The notes below the pieces were generated by a model. The model was not told where the DNA came from. It made no database searches and saw only the letters and a program-made list of their open reading frames with translations. Source: Anoplopoma fimbria (Eukaryota > Chordata > Actinopteri > Perciformes > Anoplopomatidae). Taken from it: a stretch of 64,000 nucleotides of DNA. Shown piece after piece: positions 45,146 through 61,848 of this stretch. Position numbers and translations under genes: made by a program. Position 1 is the first letter of the stretch. Every line of letters starts with the position of its first letter. The stretch spans positions 8,828,013-8,892,012 of the forward strand of contig NC_072451.1 of NCBI RefSeq assembly GCF_027596085.1, written 5' to 3'.

Positions 45146-47330
45146 CTGAGTCCTGTCAGTCCACAAGAGCTTGACTCACTGGTTATATTTCTGCAGATTT
45201 CGGAGGCAGAGGTTGTCTTTTGTTAGCAATGCCAGTGTGGAAACTCTTATTGATACCACGGGCAGTAAGGTTTTCTTTTTAAGGAACATAACGACATTTT
45301 GGAAATCTTCTCCAGTGCCATCTGACTCAAAGTCAAGAGTCAATAAGATTAAGTTTATCTTGGTTCAGTATGGAGACAGTTGAGGGATGACTTTAGCTGG
45401 GTTAGCACAAAGATTGGAAGCAGGAGGAAACTGCTAGCTCAATCACAAGTGAACACCTTCTCACAACTGTTCAGCTAGCGGGCTCCCCAAACCTGACAGT
45501 CCCACTATGAGGACAGGACTTTTGGTGTTCTGGTTGGAGAAGAAACATCCGTTTTTTTCCCCAGCTGAAAGTGCCAGGTTCTTTCTTAACACCCAGGTAG
45601 AAATACTTGTGAGCGCTTCAGAGGTGCAGCGCCTTTTTCAGCTGAGACGTTGGATTGTCTGGTTGCTACGATATGGAATATCTGTAGAGTACTTGCTCTG
45701 GATGAAGCTCGTAGGGAGATGAGAGGGACCTGCTGGTGAATGTGGCGTAAGATGTTTTGAAGGCGAGAAACCATCTTGGTGAGTATCGTTGTTTGTTCAA
45801 ATTCTGATCAACTTTAATGTCCTGCACGAAATAACTAACATGGTCCAGTGTGTTGGCTTTAACGACACCATAAAGGCCACGCAGAATAGATGTTCGCTGA
45901 ACATTTGGTATTTTGTAGAGGAAGAGGGCCTGTATTCAGGGCCATTTGTGTCAAGTCTTGGGTCCAAGCCTCAACAATTTGAGATAAATTCACAAGGGGG
46001 CTCGCTCGCAAGTTAAGACAGATTCTGAATAGGCTTGACAGAAAAAAAATGTAATAAAGGAAATTAAAGTACTGCTGCTTTTAGTTTATGTTATTTGAAT
46101 TTGTAAAAGTTTGAAATGTAATAGAAGCAGGAAACAACTTCCAAAAGAACAACTCTCAGCAAAAGAAATATATAATTATATTAGAATCAAAATATTTGTC
46201 GAGACCGAAGACACGGTTAGACCGGAGGCTAAGAACAAGACAGGCCCATGTCCAAACATCCACACGAGTGGAACAGGTCCTCGGTAACAGAAAACTTGAG
46301 TACTACAGCTGTGGTAGGAAGGTGTATTTTTTGTCATTTGTGATGGACCTAGACTATCAGTTTCCCCCTGCATCCAGTCTTTGTTCTATGGACTAACAAG
46401 GAAATGTTGGTACACTATTACACTTAGTAATCAGCCTCTATTTGCGGCATGTTAGGAATTATAATTACCCCAACTATTGAGAAAGTCGTTCTTATTTTCA
46501 TATAACACAATGTTGAAACAATTCACCAGTGTTATTGATATTGATTTAGTCTGTGTGGCCACGTTGAGGACTGAAGCCAGCCTCTTCCTGAAGGGGGCGG
46601 CTACTCTTCGGATGGACTGAGAGGACTCTGTCTTTGATCTTTGATCTATGAAGTAGGATGATGTTTCTGGAAAATAATGTGTGTTACCCACATACACAAC
46701 TATGGCATACATGCTGACATTTGATTGTATTGCATTTGTATTCCTTTGACTGCACTGCAGTGTAATGGCATGCTGTTTGACACTGAATGACACGCATATT
46801 TCTGTTTGATAACCCACTGTAGCATCATGTTTTTTCTTCATGTAATAAAACTTTGCGTAAATGTTCTCATTATTTGTGCTGTTCTAATCATCTTGGGAAA
46901 AAAAATATGCTTTGCAAAGAATTGTAAGAGAATAAATGTGTTGCCTCAATCTCATCAACCTGGAGGGCAACTGATATTGAGTTGCCAAGACTTCCAAATA
47001 GGATGACCGGTAAAATATAAGCACAGATCTTACACTGGCTAATATAAGTTAACTGACCAAACAGTTGGATCCAGGTGTTTGAAATCTGGAAGAAGACAAA
47101 CCTGATGTTTGCCCCCACCTTTAGACAGAAAATGACATTATTCTTCAGAAAAAATACACATGGAGATGTTTGTTACAAATAATGTCTGAAAACATGAACA
47201 CATTTTTAAAAGAAAATACTGTCCAAACCAACCTAGAGAGAGCACAGTAAAGCAGATACATGGACTGGTTGATGTCAACCCCCAGATTTCATAATACCAA
47301 CCAAATGTACACACAGGATTAGTACTTGTT
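45146..47330. other. Intergenic region between cntnap2 and tmem70
   Basis: A fragment near 45393-45445 (GGGTTAGCACAAAGATTGGA, AGCAGGAGGAAACTGC) resembles a common fish dispersed repeat. Otherwise no gene or element was recognised. Confidence 0.4.
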
Positions 47331-47339
47331 AGAATTTAT

Positions 47340-48453
47340 CAAGTTATTTGTTGTCGGCTGATACAAGCAAATTAAGAAACCATCTTCACCAATTTGATCA
47401 CCGGGAATCAAGGAAGTCGTGGTCAACAAGGTGTTGGAAACATTCCTCAGAGAATTTGGTCCATATTGACATGATAGCACCACACAGTTGCTGCAGATTT
47501 GTCGGCTGCACATCCATGATGCGAATCTCCCATTCCACCACATCCCAAAGGTGCTCTATTGGATTGAGATCTGGTGACTGTGGAGGCCATTGGAGTACAG
47601 TGAACTCATTGTCATGTTCAAGAAACCAGTTTGAGATGATGTGAGCTTTGTGACATGGTGCATTATCCTGCTGGGTACACTTTGGTCATAAAGGGATGGA
47701 CATGGTCAGCAACAATACTCAGGTAGGCCGTGGCGTTTAAACGATGCTCAATTGGTACCAAGGGGCCCAAAGTGTGCCAAGAAAATATCCCCCACACCAT
47801 TACACCACCACCAGCCTGAACCGTTGATACAAGGCAGGATGGATCCATGCTTTCATGTTGTGTACGCCAAATTCTGACCCTACCATCTGAATGTCGCAGC
47901 TGAAATCGAGACTCATCAGACCAGGCAACGTTTTTCCAATCTTCTATTGTCCAATTTTGGTGAGCCTGTGTGAATTGTAGCCTCAATTTCCTGTTCTTAG
48001 CTGACACGAGTGGCACCCGGTGTGGTCTTCTGCTGCTGTAGCCCATCTGCTTCAAGGTTGGACGTGTTGTGCGTTCAGAGATGGTATTCTGCATACCTTG
48101 GTTGTAACGAGTGGTTATTTTAGTTACTTTTGCCTTTCTATCATCTCGAACCACTCTGCCCATTCTCCTCTGACATCAACAAGGCATTTTCATCCACACA
48201 ACTGCCGCTCACTGGATATTTTCCTCTTTTTCGGATCATTCTCTGTAAACCCTAGAGATGGTTCAAAAGTTCAAAGTCACTTAAATCCCCTTTCTTCCCC
48301 ATTCTGATGCTCGGTTTGAACTTCAGCAAGTTGTCTTCACCACGTCTAGATGCCTAAATGCATTGAGTTGCTGCCATGTGATTGGCTGATTAGCTATTTG
48401 TGTTAACAAGCAATTGAACAGGTGTGCCTAATAAAGTGGCCGGTGAGTGTATA
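47340..48453 (-). pseudogene. Second Tc1-like element with broken transposase
   Basis: The minus-strand frame 47663-48163 (166 aa) holds the HTH end and first catalytic Asp (NVAWSDESRFQL) and GGGVMVWGIFSW. After a frame change, [20 protein letters not shown] supplies the DPxE block near 47560-47600. The 5' terminal repeat is at 48419-48453 (plus sense GGTGTGCCTAATAAAGTGGC). The other end is not found, so the copy is truncated. Confidence 0.85.
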
Positions 48454-48607
48454 GCCCTGTTGAGACAGCAATATGACATAATTTCTTAATAGGTCCTGAA
48501 AGATAGAAGTTACAGCACTTTTGCAGCTTGTAGATGTAGATAGTCATGACACAGTTGCAGAGACCAAGAAAATGAAACCATTTCTAAACAGGTAAATTAT
48601 GTTATAA

Positions 48608-48613
48608 TTTATT
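48608..48613 (-). other. Candidate polyadenylation signal of tmem70
   Basis: Minus-strand AATAAA 177 bp after the stop codon; it gives a short 3' UTR ending before the Tc1 element. Confidence 0.6.
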
Positions 48614-48789
48614 AACATGAAATATCCAACAAAATATTGACACAAAGATCTGGAAATCTGTTTTGAGAAATCATTGCTAAGTGCCCCGTGCATGTTTCAC
48701 CCTGGTTTGAAATGTGAATGTATGCACGGTTGAGTTTGGAGTTGTGGATATAATTCATATACCAACACCACATTCAAACTGTTGGCAGT

Positions 48790-49235
48790 TCAGCTCTCAT
48801 CAGGTTTATCTATTTGGTCTGAGTCAAAGCTGAAGGGCTTATCGTAGCCCATCAGGTGGTTGTAGTCATGTGGAACTGGGAACATGTCCGGGTTTACCAG
48901 TAGCCCCATTTTGTCAGCATAGAAGGTGGTGAACATCTTGCTTATAGCTGGGATCCTAACCTGCCTCTGGTGGAACACATTCTTTTTTTCTGTGAGGAAG
49001 ACACTGTAGGTGATGGCTGTGTAGGTGTCTCTGTCAGGGTTGTGGTACATCCGGACCACGTAGCCCTTGGTGATGAGGTGGAGGAGGACAGGGGTGAGGA
49101 AGGTGAAGAATCCAATGACCCCACAGAAAGTGGCTTTCAATGCAAAGCTCTGGACCACTAGTCCGGTCTTCAGGAGGGTGTGGGGCACTAGAAAGAGGCT
49201 GGTCCCGCTGGTGCTATAAGAAAACAGTTTCACCC
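48790..49235 (-). CDS. tmem70: tmem70 exon 3: membrane hairpin and C-terminal domain
   Basis: Acceptor TTCTGTCAG|GGGTGAAACTG; 446 nt, phase 1 in, stop TGA at 48790-48792. The frame spans both helices and the conserved matrix domain. Confidence 0.95.
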
Positions 49236-51657
49236 CTGACAGAAGAGAAAATTCAGAGAATACAGGTCATAAAAGAGAGGGTTACACTTTTCTATACACT
49301 GCTATCATCTGGCATATTCATTTATCGAAGTATAGAGTGCTGAAGGGATGATGTATTTTTGTAGTTAAACCCCAGAAGTAAGTGTTACACTGGTTTCCTT
49401 GACAAAAAGCCTATGGAATTGTTCCATTGGATTTTGATTATTGCAGAAAATAAGCTCTGTGGCAAACAAGTTTGTGATACTTAAACATTTTAAAAGCATG
49501 AATGCAATTGCAAGGAATAAAAAGCTAACATTAGGCTATACACAAAATACAATAAAATACAGTCTCATGAGCCATGTCACCCCAACGAGGCTTAAGAGGC
49601 GTTTAGAGGAGTGGCCCTCATGACGCTTTACCAGGTCCTATATGGGAAAGACTAGCAAGCTTTGCATTGAATTGTTACTTAACAACCACTCATATCAGAC
49701 ACAGGAAAAAAGACTAAGTTTAACAAGCCCAAGGTGACTCACCTCGAACAGCATTACCCAGGCTGCCGGAGTAAATGAGGTTCCCATCCTCGGAGGGGGT
49801 CGCGGTGGAGAAACATCGGGTGGAGGGACAGTTGGACTGCACCTACTCACAGAAACAGAAGACAATACACAATGAAAGCTGCCTTTAGCAGGGTTAGGCT
49901 ACTCTGTTCGAAATCTTGAGTCTGTTATGATGTCCTATAAGGTATTCAAGTGGTACACATTCTCATTCTAAATGGCTTCCTATCTATGCCATCTATTTAA
50001 AACATAAACAAATTAAAACAAATCCTCCTTATCCTATCCAGTCGCAGATACAGGACAACGAGAAGGAAAAAGGCACATTTCAGTAAAAGTTTTATCGTTT
50101 TTTTAAATCCACAGCCTGCAACCCACAAGAACGCAGGGGTTTGTTTTTTTGTCTGCATTATGGGCTAGGGAAATATTGGGATATTATGTTGTTTAACAGT
50201 GGTTACAGGTTACAGTGCTATACTTATGCAACGCTGCGTAATCAAGCACTGAATACATGGAAATCCCTGAAAAGCGCCTCAACTTGCTTTTTTTGTCGTT
50301 TCAAACTTGCAATTGGCAGCAGTATCGTTACCTGAAAAAAGTGAAGCACACTAGTGTTACCTAACATTACTTGAAAGTATACACGTTAGTCTAGGCCTGC
50401 TATAGGCCTCGACTGCTGGGGGACTACCTAGGATACACTGAGCTCCTCTCTCCTCTTCTTGCTCCTCTCTATCTGTATGCATCATGTGCCATTACTCTCT
50501 CTGTTTCTTCCTTGGAGTCTCTGTTTTCCCTCCTCACAGGTTTCCATAGATCGTGGTTATAACAGGACCGTGGTCGTGCCTCCTGTAATGGTCCTGCTGA
50601 CACCCACTGTTACTACTGTTATTATTATTAGTCACATTTCAATTACTGTTAGTGCTATTACTACTGCTTTTATTATCATTATTATTCTATATATCCACTG
50701 CTAGGGCTGCACGGTGGTGTAGTGGTTAGCACTGTCGCCTCACAGCAAGAGGGGCCTGGGTTCAGTCCCCGGGCTAGACAACCTTCTGTGTGGAGTTTGC
50801 ATGTTCTCCCCGTGTCAGCGTGGGTTCTCTCCGGGTTCTCCGGCTTCCTCCCACAGTCCAAAGACATGCAGCTTAGGTGCATTGAAGACTCTAAATTGCC
50901 CGTAGGTGTGGATGTGAGTGTGAATGGTTGTTTGTCTCTATATGTCAGCCCTGCGACAGACTGGCGACCTGTCCAGGGTACCTGCCTTCACCCATTGACA
51001 GCTGAGATCGGCTCCAGCACCCCTGCGACCCTTAACTGGATAAGCAGGTTACGGAAAATGGATGGATGGATGGATATCCACTGCTGCTGCTATTAACCAT
51101 GTTTCTATTATTATGACTGCTATAATAAGTGCTACTGCTGCTATTACTTCTCTCATTTCATGAATCATTTATGTCACATGGATTGACTATGTTGTAATTG
51201 TAATATGTATTTCATTCTGTACACATGACATCTATAACACTTCTGTCCTTCCTGATAGAGGGGTCCCTCCTCTGGTGGTCTCCCTGAGCTTTCTTCCTTT
51301 TTTTCCCTTTTTTTTTTTGGGGTGAGTTTTTCCTTTTCCGATGCGAGGGTCCAAGGACAGAGGATGTTCTCTGCTGTACAGATTGTAACGTCCTCTGAAG
51401 CCAATTTTTAATATTGGGCTATAATAATAAATTGAATCGAAAAAATGTCATGTTATTTAGCAGGGAATACTTTCAGAATAAATATGAAGGTGTACCTTGC
51501 TGTTCAGGTTGATGAAGGACCTTGTGTCAGCATCGAGCTGGTTCCTGCTCACTCCGTTAAACGGGGCAGCATGTCGGGCTGCCGTAAAGTGAGCCTTACT
51601 GAGGGACTGAGCGACAACACAGTGTCGTATTCTACGCAGAGCATTCACAGAAAACAT
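48790..51657 (-). CDS. tmem70: Transmembrane protein 70, mitochondrial, whole gene, 3 exons
   Basis: Inner-mitochondrial-membrane protein needed for assembly of ATP synthase (c-ring) and complex I. The three exons join in phase to 235 aa from the downstream ATG (245 aa from ATG 51687); human is about 260. The N-terminus (MFSVNALRRIRHCVVAQSLS) is Arg-rich without acidic residues, like a mitochondrial presequence. VKLFSYSTSGTSLF leads into two membrane helices forming a hairpin (about residues 100-150). The conserved matrix part contains TYTAITYSVFLTEKKNVFHQ, FTTFYADKMGLLVNP and DYNHLMGYDKPF, which is specific to TMEM70. The gene converges on cntnap2 and is followed on the same strand by arpc5 upstream. 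Confidence 0.92.
49743..49842 (-). CDS. tmem70: tmem70 exon 2
   Basis: 100 nt encoding VQSNCPSTRCFSTATPSEDG and NLIYSGSLGNAVR. Donor CGAG|GTGAGT. The acceptor could be GAGTAG or, 6 nt further, GTGCAG; both keep frame (VQ present or absent). Confidence 0.9.
49843..51495 (-). other. tmem70 intron 1
   Basis: 1.65 kb; contains the SINE-like repeat at 50704-51075. No other feature recognised. Confidence 0.7.
50704..51075 (+). mobile_element. Interspersed repeat with tRNA-like head and (GGAT)n tail
   Basis: GGTGTAGTGGTTAGCACTGT and GGTTCAGTCCCCGGGC resemble pol III boxes A and B, followed by GTTTGCATGTTCTCCCCGTG and CTGGCGACCTGTCCAGGGT, ending in (ATGG)n. This is one of the commonest fish repeats as I recall. 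A reverse fragment is at 55400-55430 in the arpc5 3' UTR. Confidence 0.75.
51496..51657 (-). CDS. tmem70: tmem70 exon 1: mitochondrial targeting sequence
   Basis: Donor AGCAAG|GTACAC. Two in-frame ATGs are possible, 51687 (MSVRVANQIT) and 51657 (MFSVNALRR); both have A at -3. The second gives the cleaner presequence; the first is the upstream ATG and could equally be used. Confidence 0.8.
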
Positions 51658-51720
51658 AGTTATTTGGTTAGCGACCCTCACTGACATACTGCATTTCACA
51701 CACGCTGAAGTACTTCCGCT

Positions 51721-51810
51721 TCCGGTCTTCTTCTTCTTCTTTGAGATTTTAAGGCAGTTGGCATCCACAATGATGCATTACTGCCACCCTCAGGTTGCAT
51801 TTCCCACAGT
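51721..51810 (-). mobile_element. LINE 3' tail at the tmem70 promoter
   Basis: On the minus strand, GGGTGGCAGTAATGCATCAT, GGATGCCAACTGCC, then (GAA)n at 51727-51741. This matches the end of the LINE at 60118 (GGTGGCAGTATGCACC, GGTTGCAAACCACC, (GAA)n). It lies 35-65 bp before the candidate start codons, so it is within the 5' UTR or core promoter. Confidence 0.65.
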
Positions 51811-52169
51811 TTCCATACATTTGAAAGCCGTTTTGCCACCCCAGTTGTCCTGAAAATATATTAAATAACATATACCACTTCTTCCCACTGTCTCCACACT
51901 CTAATATACTCTAACGTTGTTCTCTACCCGCCATATTGTTCGTTTGTCATAAGCTGTGTCATAAGTCTTCCCTGTGTAAATGTCCTGCAGGAAAGGATGC
52001 ATGTTACTGTCTCAGCATCATGGCATGGATCATAAAGACCTGTTGGATGTTTTCCTCTGATCAAAGTGCACTGTTAAGGTTGCTGTATCCAATTGGTAAA
52101 TGGCAAATTCTCAACCTGTTATTATTCCTTGCTTTTGCGGTCTTGTTCCCCTACTCCTGAACATGTGCT

Positions 52170-52268
52170 ATGTCTCTTGTGTGCACTTTACTCTATGCTG
52201 CTGTAAGCCTGCAAATTTCCCCGCTGCGGGACTAATAAAGGATTATCTTATTTTATCTTATCTTATCC
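52170..52268 (+). mobile_element. LINE 3' tail
   Basis: TTTCCCCGCTGCGGGACTAA, TAAAGGATTATC and (TTATC)n form the same tail, in plus orientation, as the LINE at 23103-23925. Confidence 0.7.
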
Positions 52269-53459
52269 CTGCTGTTTTGGATTGAGTGTAAAATATCTCT
52301 CTTTTGCTGTGTTATCCCACTGATGGTGTACCTTTCTCCAAGCTATGCCTTTTTTCCCTCTGACTTTTCTAATTTGATGTTAACTTCAATAATTTCTATT
52401 TGGACTGCTTCTTGTTGTGGCTTAGAGTTAGAACGGGTGAAAGAACACACACACTATACATGTTTTCCTTCAAGTAATTGCATTTAAACAGCTTATTTTC
52501 TACTTTTCATGAACAACTGTAGTTTCCATCCCTGTACCTCCTAAAGGCGTAGATGGGTCGTCTCTTCCTCAGCTGCAGTTAGTGATGTAATAGAAATTTC
52601 CAGACTTTGTCCTTTTTGCAAAGAAGTATTTTATGCCGCTGCAATGAGCAAGATGTTAGTGCCTCAACTTAATGTTAAAGGACAGAGGACCGAGCATGAT
52701 GAAATTACCTGAAATGCTCTGAAGATGCTGATTTGTACCAGCTCTAGATGATGTGTAAGAATCCTCCTCTCTGATCTCATCATTTGTCAATGTGTGACAG
52801 AACAGACAAACCATGTGCTCAGTGCTCATTCACTCAGCTCACTTTGCTCTGGCAACGGCGGCACATGTAGATAAAGCTGCTGGTAGCTCCACCACATTTC
52901 CGTAGCATATTTAGAATTTATTATAAAACGATCACCACCCAGACAGACCACCCAGCCAGACCAAACACCACAAAACCACCCCATGGAGGAGAGGGAGGAG
53001 AGACAAGATGGAAGCTAACCCAGCTAGGACCTGAGGCTACTCCACTACCCAGCATGCTCCTGGCTGTCTGATAGACCTGGCTCCATCGTTCATCCTGGGT
53101 CAAGCTAGACTTGACGGGCGGACTTCAGGACAGAGAGCAGGACTCCAGTGGGACCAGAGGAGGTGGACTCTGTTACATCATGATGCTTGGTGCTCACACA
53201 CAGTCAAAGTTGATGGACAATGTTTTCCTCATGTTGAATTTTCTATGTTAAGATGTCGGCCATATTATCTGTCCAGATTTTTTTTTTTGCTGCTTCTGTT
53301 TACATTCCTTATTATGCAAATTTTTAAAATGCACTACAGGATTGTAGTTCTGTTTTTGTTTTTATTTTGTTTATCATGTGTTTGTTACATTACAAACAGG
53401 CTACAACTGAATTTGGTTGTGCATCCCTGTGTTGCATAATGACAATAAATAAATGTTGA

Positions 53460-53610
53460 ATCCTTGAATCATTCATATGGCGTGACAGGGGACAGGATCA
53501 CGTCCCCTGTCACGCCTCCCTCCACTGGCCTCCTGTCCATTTCAAGATTGATTTTTTTCTCCACACTCAAGTTATAACAGTGAGGTCAATTATTAAGATG
53601 CTCCTGGATG
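53460..53610 (+). mobile_element. Short LINE fragment
   Basis: CACGCCTCCCTCCACTGGCC and TGTCCATTTCAAGATTGATT translate to ASLHWPPVHFKIDF, the SLHWLPVxFRIxFK block near the C-terminus of fish LINE RTs. Confidence 0.5.
53479..53516. repeat. 15-bp perfect inverted repeat (hairpin)
   Basis: GGCGTGACAGGGGAC at 53479-53493 and its exact complement at 53502-53516, with an 8-nt loop AGGATCAC. Confidence 0.9.
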
Positions 53611-55231
53611 TCCCCAGAACTAAACACAAAAAACAGTGGTGTTCAAATTCTTTTACTACTATCATTTGCACACTGGGCCTCATTCACAAATAGTCATATG
53701 TCCAAATCTGGGATTTATCAACATTTTCTAAACAGAATTTGTTGTAACACTGTGTATCACATTTTATGCCATCAAACAAAAAAAAAGAAGAATCTGATTT
53801 GAGGTTATAGTTGTTATATAAATGTCATTCATGGTGCTGTTAGTAAGAAAAAAAACAGTTTATTGACCTTAGTGCAAGTGTTGTTTATGAAAGGCTAAAT
53901 ATGAATTAAGGCTGGATATTTTGTTAGATAAAACATGTTGTAAATTTTAGAAATTATTACATCCATCTTTTCCAATAAATGTTGACTTTTGGAATTCACA
54001 ACGCTCTGGAGTTATTGGAAATGTTTGAATCACAAGAGTTGGAAACTCCACCATTAAAATGTAATACTGCAAAAAGTATTATACTAAAATGAGTGTAGCC
54101 CGATCTTTACCTGCAACTATGCAGATATACAGAAATAAAAGATTGAGTAGAGATGCAAAATAAAAAGCTGCGCACCATTCAAATGTTGTTTTAGAATTGG
54201 AATGCCCACATTCTGAATGAAGCGTTAAACTATTTGGTACAACCCTAACATAATAGTAGGGTTGTTATAATTCTCCAGTTCAATGGAAGACTTTATTGTT
54301 TATATTGTAAAAAGGGAGATTTGCATGTCTTCATTATAAAGCATATCTAAGTTGTATATAATTACTGTGAAAATGAACGTAATGCTGAGTCCATGGAGAT
54401 ACAGTATGAAACTAAACTAGAGCAGGTCCTCAGTCAGCTAACTCCTGAAGGAACATCCATTTCCTTATTGTGTTTACAGTTTGACAGTTACTCTTAGAAT
54501 TTGGAAACTGGTTACAAACTTCCACCTAAGAGGCAATCATCTTATAACCACAAGTTAGGTGTTTTGGCTACTTGTTAGTTGGCATCAATGCGACAACTGT
54601 ATTTTATTGCGTGAAGTAAGAGCAAGATTATTACGGATTCACACAAGGATCAGTCTTTTTCGTCATCATTTCATACAGCAACAGAATGTTCAGTGTCTTT
54701 GCTAGTTTAAATGACCCGGCCATTTAATGCAAGAATGATGTGACGGGTTGATTCCAGGAGACACCATACGGGAGCATTGCTATATTAGTTGTTGTTACAT
54801 GGATAAAAGGAGTTATCAGCATAGCCAACCTTTTTCTTCATTGTTTAGAAAGTAAAACATCAGAAAACAGTGACAAAGTCAAAGAGGAGACAAAAAAAAA
54901 AATTCCAAGCCCCAAAATATTTTGTTCATTATAAAAGCAGACACGTTCGAGAGGCTGGAACATAACGTTCGGGAGGTTTTTGCGACTAAAGCTGCCATTT
55001 AAAGACATTTGACTGGATGAATGGTTCCTGGTCTATACCAGGCAACATCTTATGTAACATCTTGGTTAGCTGGTAGCTTGGGCATGAAATGTCCTTATTG
55101 TCTTTAATAAATCATTGTCATTATAAAATAAGTAATGGTTACAGTTATTACCTTAAGTGAACAGTAAAGGCCTTTTAAAGCCCCAGCTTTTTAAAACATG
55201 AAAGTAACCAGTACATATTCAGGTTCATTAC

Positions 55232-55237
55232 TTTATT
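55232..55237 (-). other. Candidate polyadenylation signal of arpc5
   Basis: Minus-strand AATAAA about 585 bp after the stop. A 3' UTR of this length is plausible; other A/T-rich hexamers nearby are possible. Confidence 0.4.
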
Positions 55238-55821
55238 TTGTTGCTTACTTTAGATATAAAAAAAAACAATAGCCAGGCTACACACCACAATGTGGTGTAA
55301 GTAGAAAAAATAGCGGACAAAAAAAAACATATACAAAGTAAGAATGATATGGGGAAATAAAATAACTACAATCCCAGCATGCACTGGGCAAAAGGCAGGG
55401 AAACATCCTGGACAGGTCACCAGTCCTTGATGGTCCATCCAAGAACAATCTAATCCTCCACCTGGATGACTCTGAGGCTTCAGAGAAGGAGGAGGAGGTT
55501 CCAGTGAGCCAGCAGAGGCTTCAGAGCAGCAGTGAGGCAGTGAGGCAGTTTAAACCAGTGAATGTTTCTTTTCTCTCTGCATGGCCGGCACACACAGACA
55601 GCGTGAGGTGCCAGCACCTCCCTGCCGGACTTCCAGCGCTGCCAAACTCCAGAGGTGTGATTGAAAACAGTGAACGCAGAAGAACAGAGGAAAGAACAGC
55701 ATGAGGAGGGCCCTCAGCTTAAAAAAAATTAAATAAACAAGGGATCGTGTTCAAAAGCAGAACGCTGTACTGAGGTCTGCTGATCTTGTGTTGCAGATGG
55801 ACTCTGTGGGTTCTGGAAGGA

Positions 55822-59982
<4,161 letters not shown>

Positions 59983-60117
59983 TTTGGTCACGATGGTAAA
60001 GAAATGTTCAACGAAATAGGCGCGTTATTGACAGCAGACCCTATTAATATTATTATTGGCAGCTGTACTCCACAACTAACGCTACTCGCTTCGCTTCCTC
60101 TCCTTCCGCGTTAGACT

Positions 60118-60790
60118 TTCTTCTTCTTCTTCTTCTAGTTAAATGGTGGTTTGCAACCATTGCTTATAAGGTGCATACTGCCACCTACTGTACTGAGTGA
60201 CTTATCGCATACTGATGAATATTGTCCCTGGATAAATGTATATAATTAGGTTAATAAAGTAATAATCAAATGATAGTATTAATAGTTAAAGTAAACATAT
60301 ACATATATATATAAAAAACATTATATTCTATGATACATTCTTATCTCCTTTAAATATTCCACAACTGCTCCCTGTGTATCCTGTACCCCGTCTCCTGCTG
60401 TTCCAACAATACCCTCGAGCTTCCTGCCTTAAAAACTCTTTCGAGCATTCTTGGAAATTTTGTCTGCTCTTTCGTTCCTTTTTATGTTTACACAAGCAGG
60501 TAGGCAGCATAACCACACTTCCACCCCAAGTCTATTTCATCTTAGCATACTGTGAAGGACTGTTCCAGAGTCAACACAGCGTACCTCTCTATTTGGTCTT
60601 ACTTCCTCCACCCACTGCAGGCCTTTGGTCACCTCCATTGCTTCTGCTGTATAAACTGACAGCTGATCAGGTATTCTTATTCCTATGTTAACATTCATTG
60701 AGGGTACACATATTCCTTTGCCCACTTTATCATTTTCATCTTTGGACCCATTGTATTTGTATCCAAATGACTTGATATTTGGTTCTTAAG
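60118..60790 (-). pseudogene. LINE 3' portion with RNase H-like frame, upstream of arpc5
   Basis: The minus-strand frame 60537-60725 reads IGIRIPDQLSVYTAEAMEVT, KGLQWVEEV and DSGTVLHSM, like the start of the RNase H domain of I-clade fish LINEs (SVYTAExxAIxxGLQWVEE...SDSxxVL). The 3' end near 60118-60185 has GGTGGCAGTATGCACC and (GAA)n. It ends 136 bp before the arpc5 start codon, in the same orientation as the gene. Confidence 0.7.
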
Positions 60791-61848
60791 TAATGGCTTG
60801 CTAGTTGTTCTATCTCATTCTCTCTTTAATTCCATTAAGTTGAGGTCTAGGTCAGGTCTTGGGAGTAGCCAGGGGGGAACATTACTAATAGAGGTAGGGG
60901 GACTACAAACACTCCAGCCTGTATTCCTCTGTTTTAGCCAAAGCAGTTACCCTGAAATCTGCTGTATTCCCAGCGTTCCTCAATAACACCAAAGTAGGGT
61001 TTTCGTTACCACATCCCTGTAGACGTCTCCAATATATAAAAATAAGCATAACTTATCTCATTGCTAAAGGTATTTCTCTGTATGTTTAGGGTTATTGAAG
61101 AAGATTAAGGAAGTTATCAGTTAATTCTGCATGGAATATGGCATGTGTCGTGAGAGCATGTGGAAAGTATCAAATGAGTGAGTTTCACGGTTAGCGTGTG
61201 AGAGTTTGAAGCACTGAATTAAAGATTTATTTCTAAAAGGTTTTAAGCTCCGGAGCACAAAAAATTGTATTCCTGACATATGTACTTTGTAGTTTTACCT
61301 CTGGAATGGGCTGTTTTGGGTTTACACTCTGTTAATGTACCTATGTTTACATAAAGAAATGGAACCAAAAAAGTCTGGTTAAAACACTACAGTTAAAGAA
61401 TAATAATTCTACTTCTTCTTCTTCTAATTATTCTGGCACATCACGTAGGATCGTAGCCCCCACATGATGTGCGTATAATTGATAAGAAAAAAAACATCCC
61501 CCTGACTAGAGACAAATGCTGGTTAAGTCTTGCCCAACTACAGCTTAATTAGTCCACAACTTTTTTGCATTCTGTTTCTACCTTCTCCACAAATGTTTTC
61601 TCGGCATATGTCCGTCAGGACGCGACTTTAATAGCAAACAAACCGTAGAGAAATGCTCATTTGACTGCTACTGAAGTAGTTATAGGACACAGCAAAACTG
61701 TTTAGAAAAATATATAATTTCCCCTAAAGGTGAAATAAACTCTTTTGTGCAAAAAAACTCCCAGGAGTGTCAAACCCTATGTGATGGTAATGTACAACGC
61801 TCACATTCAAACAATGAACTTATGTAGCCTTAACACTTTTTTACAAAC

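Larger units (their letters stand above)
52269..55230. other. Intergenic region between tmem70 and arpc5
   Basis: Contains a LINE scrap with a hairpin near 53.5 kb. No gene was recognised. The 52921-53103 minus frame has no recognisable product. Confidence 0.4.

Noticed and set aside
51174..51404. Lys-rich 76-aa minus frame in tmem70 intron 1
   Set aside because: It comes from a T-rich tract and has no splice partners or recognisable domain.
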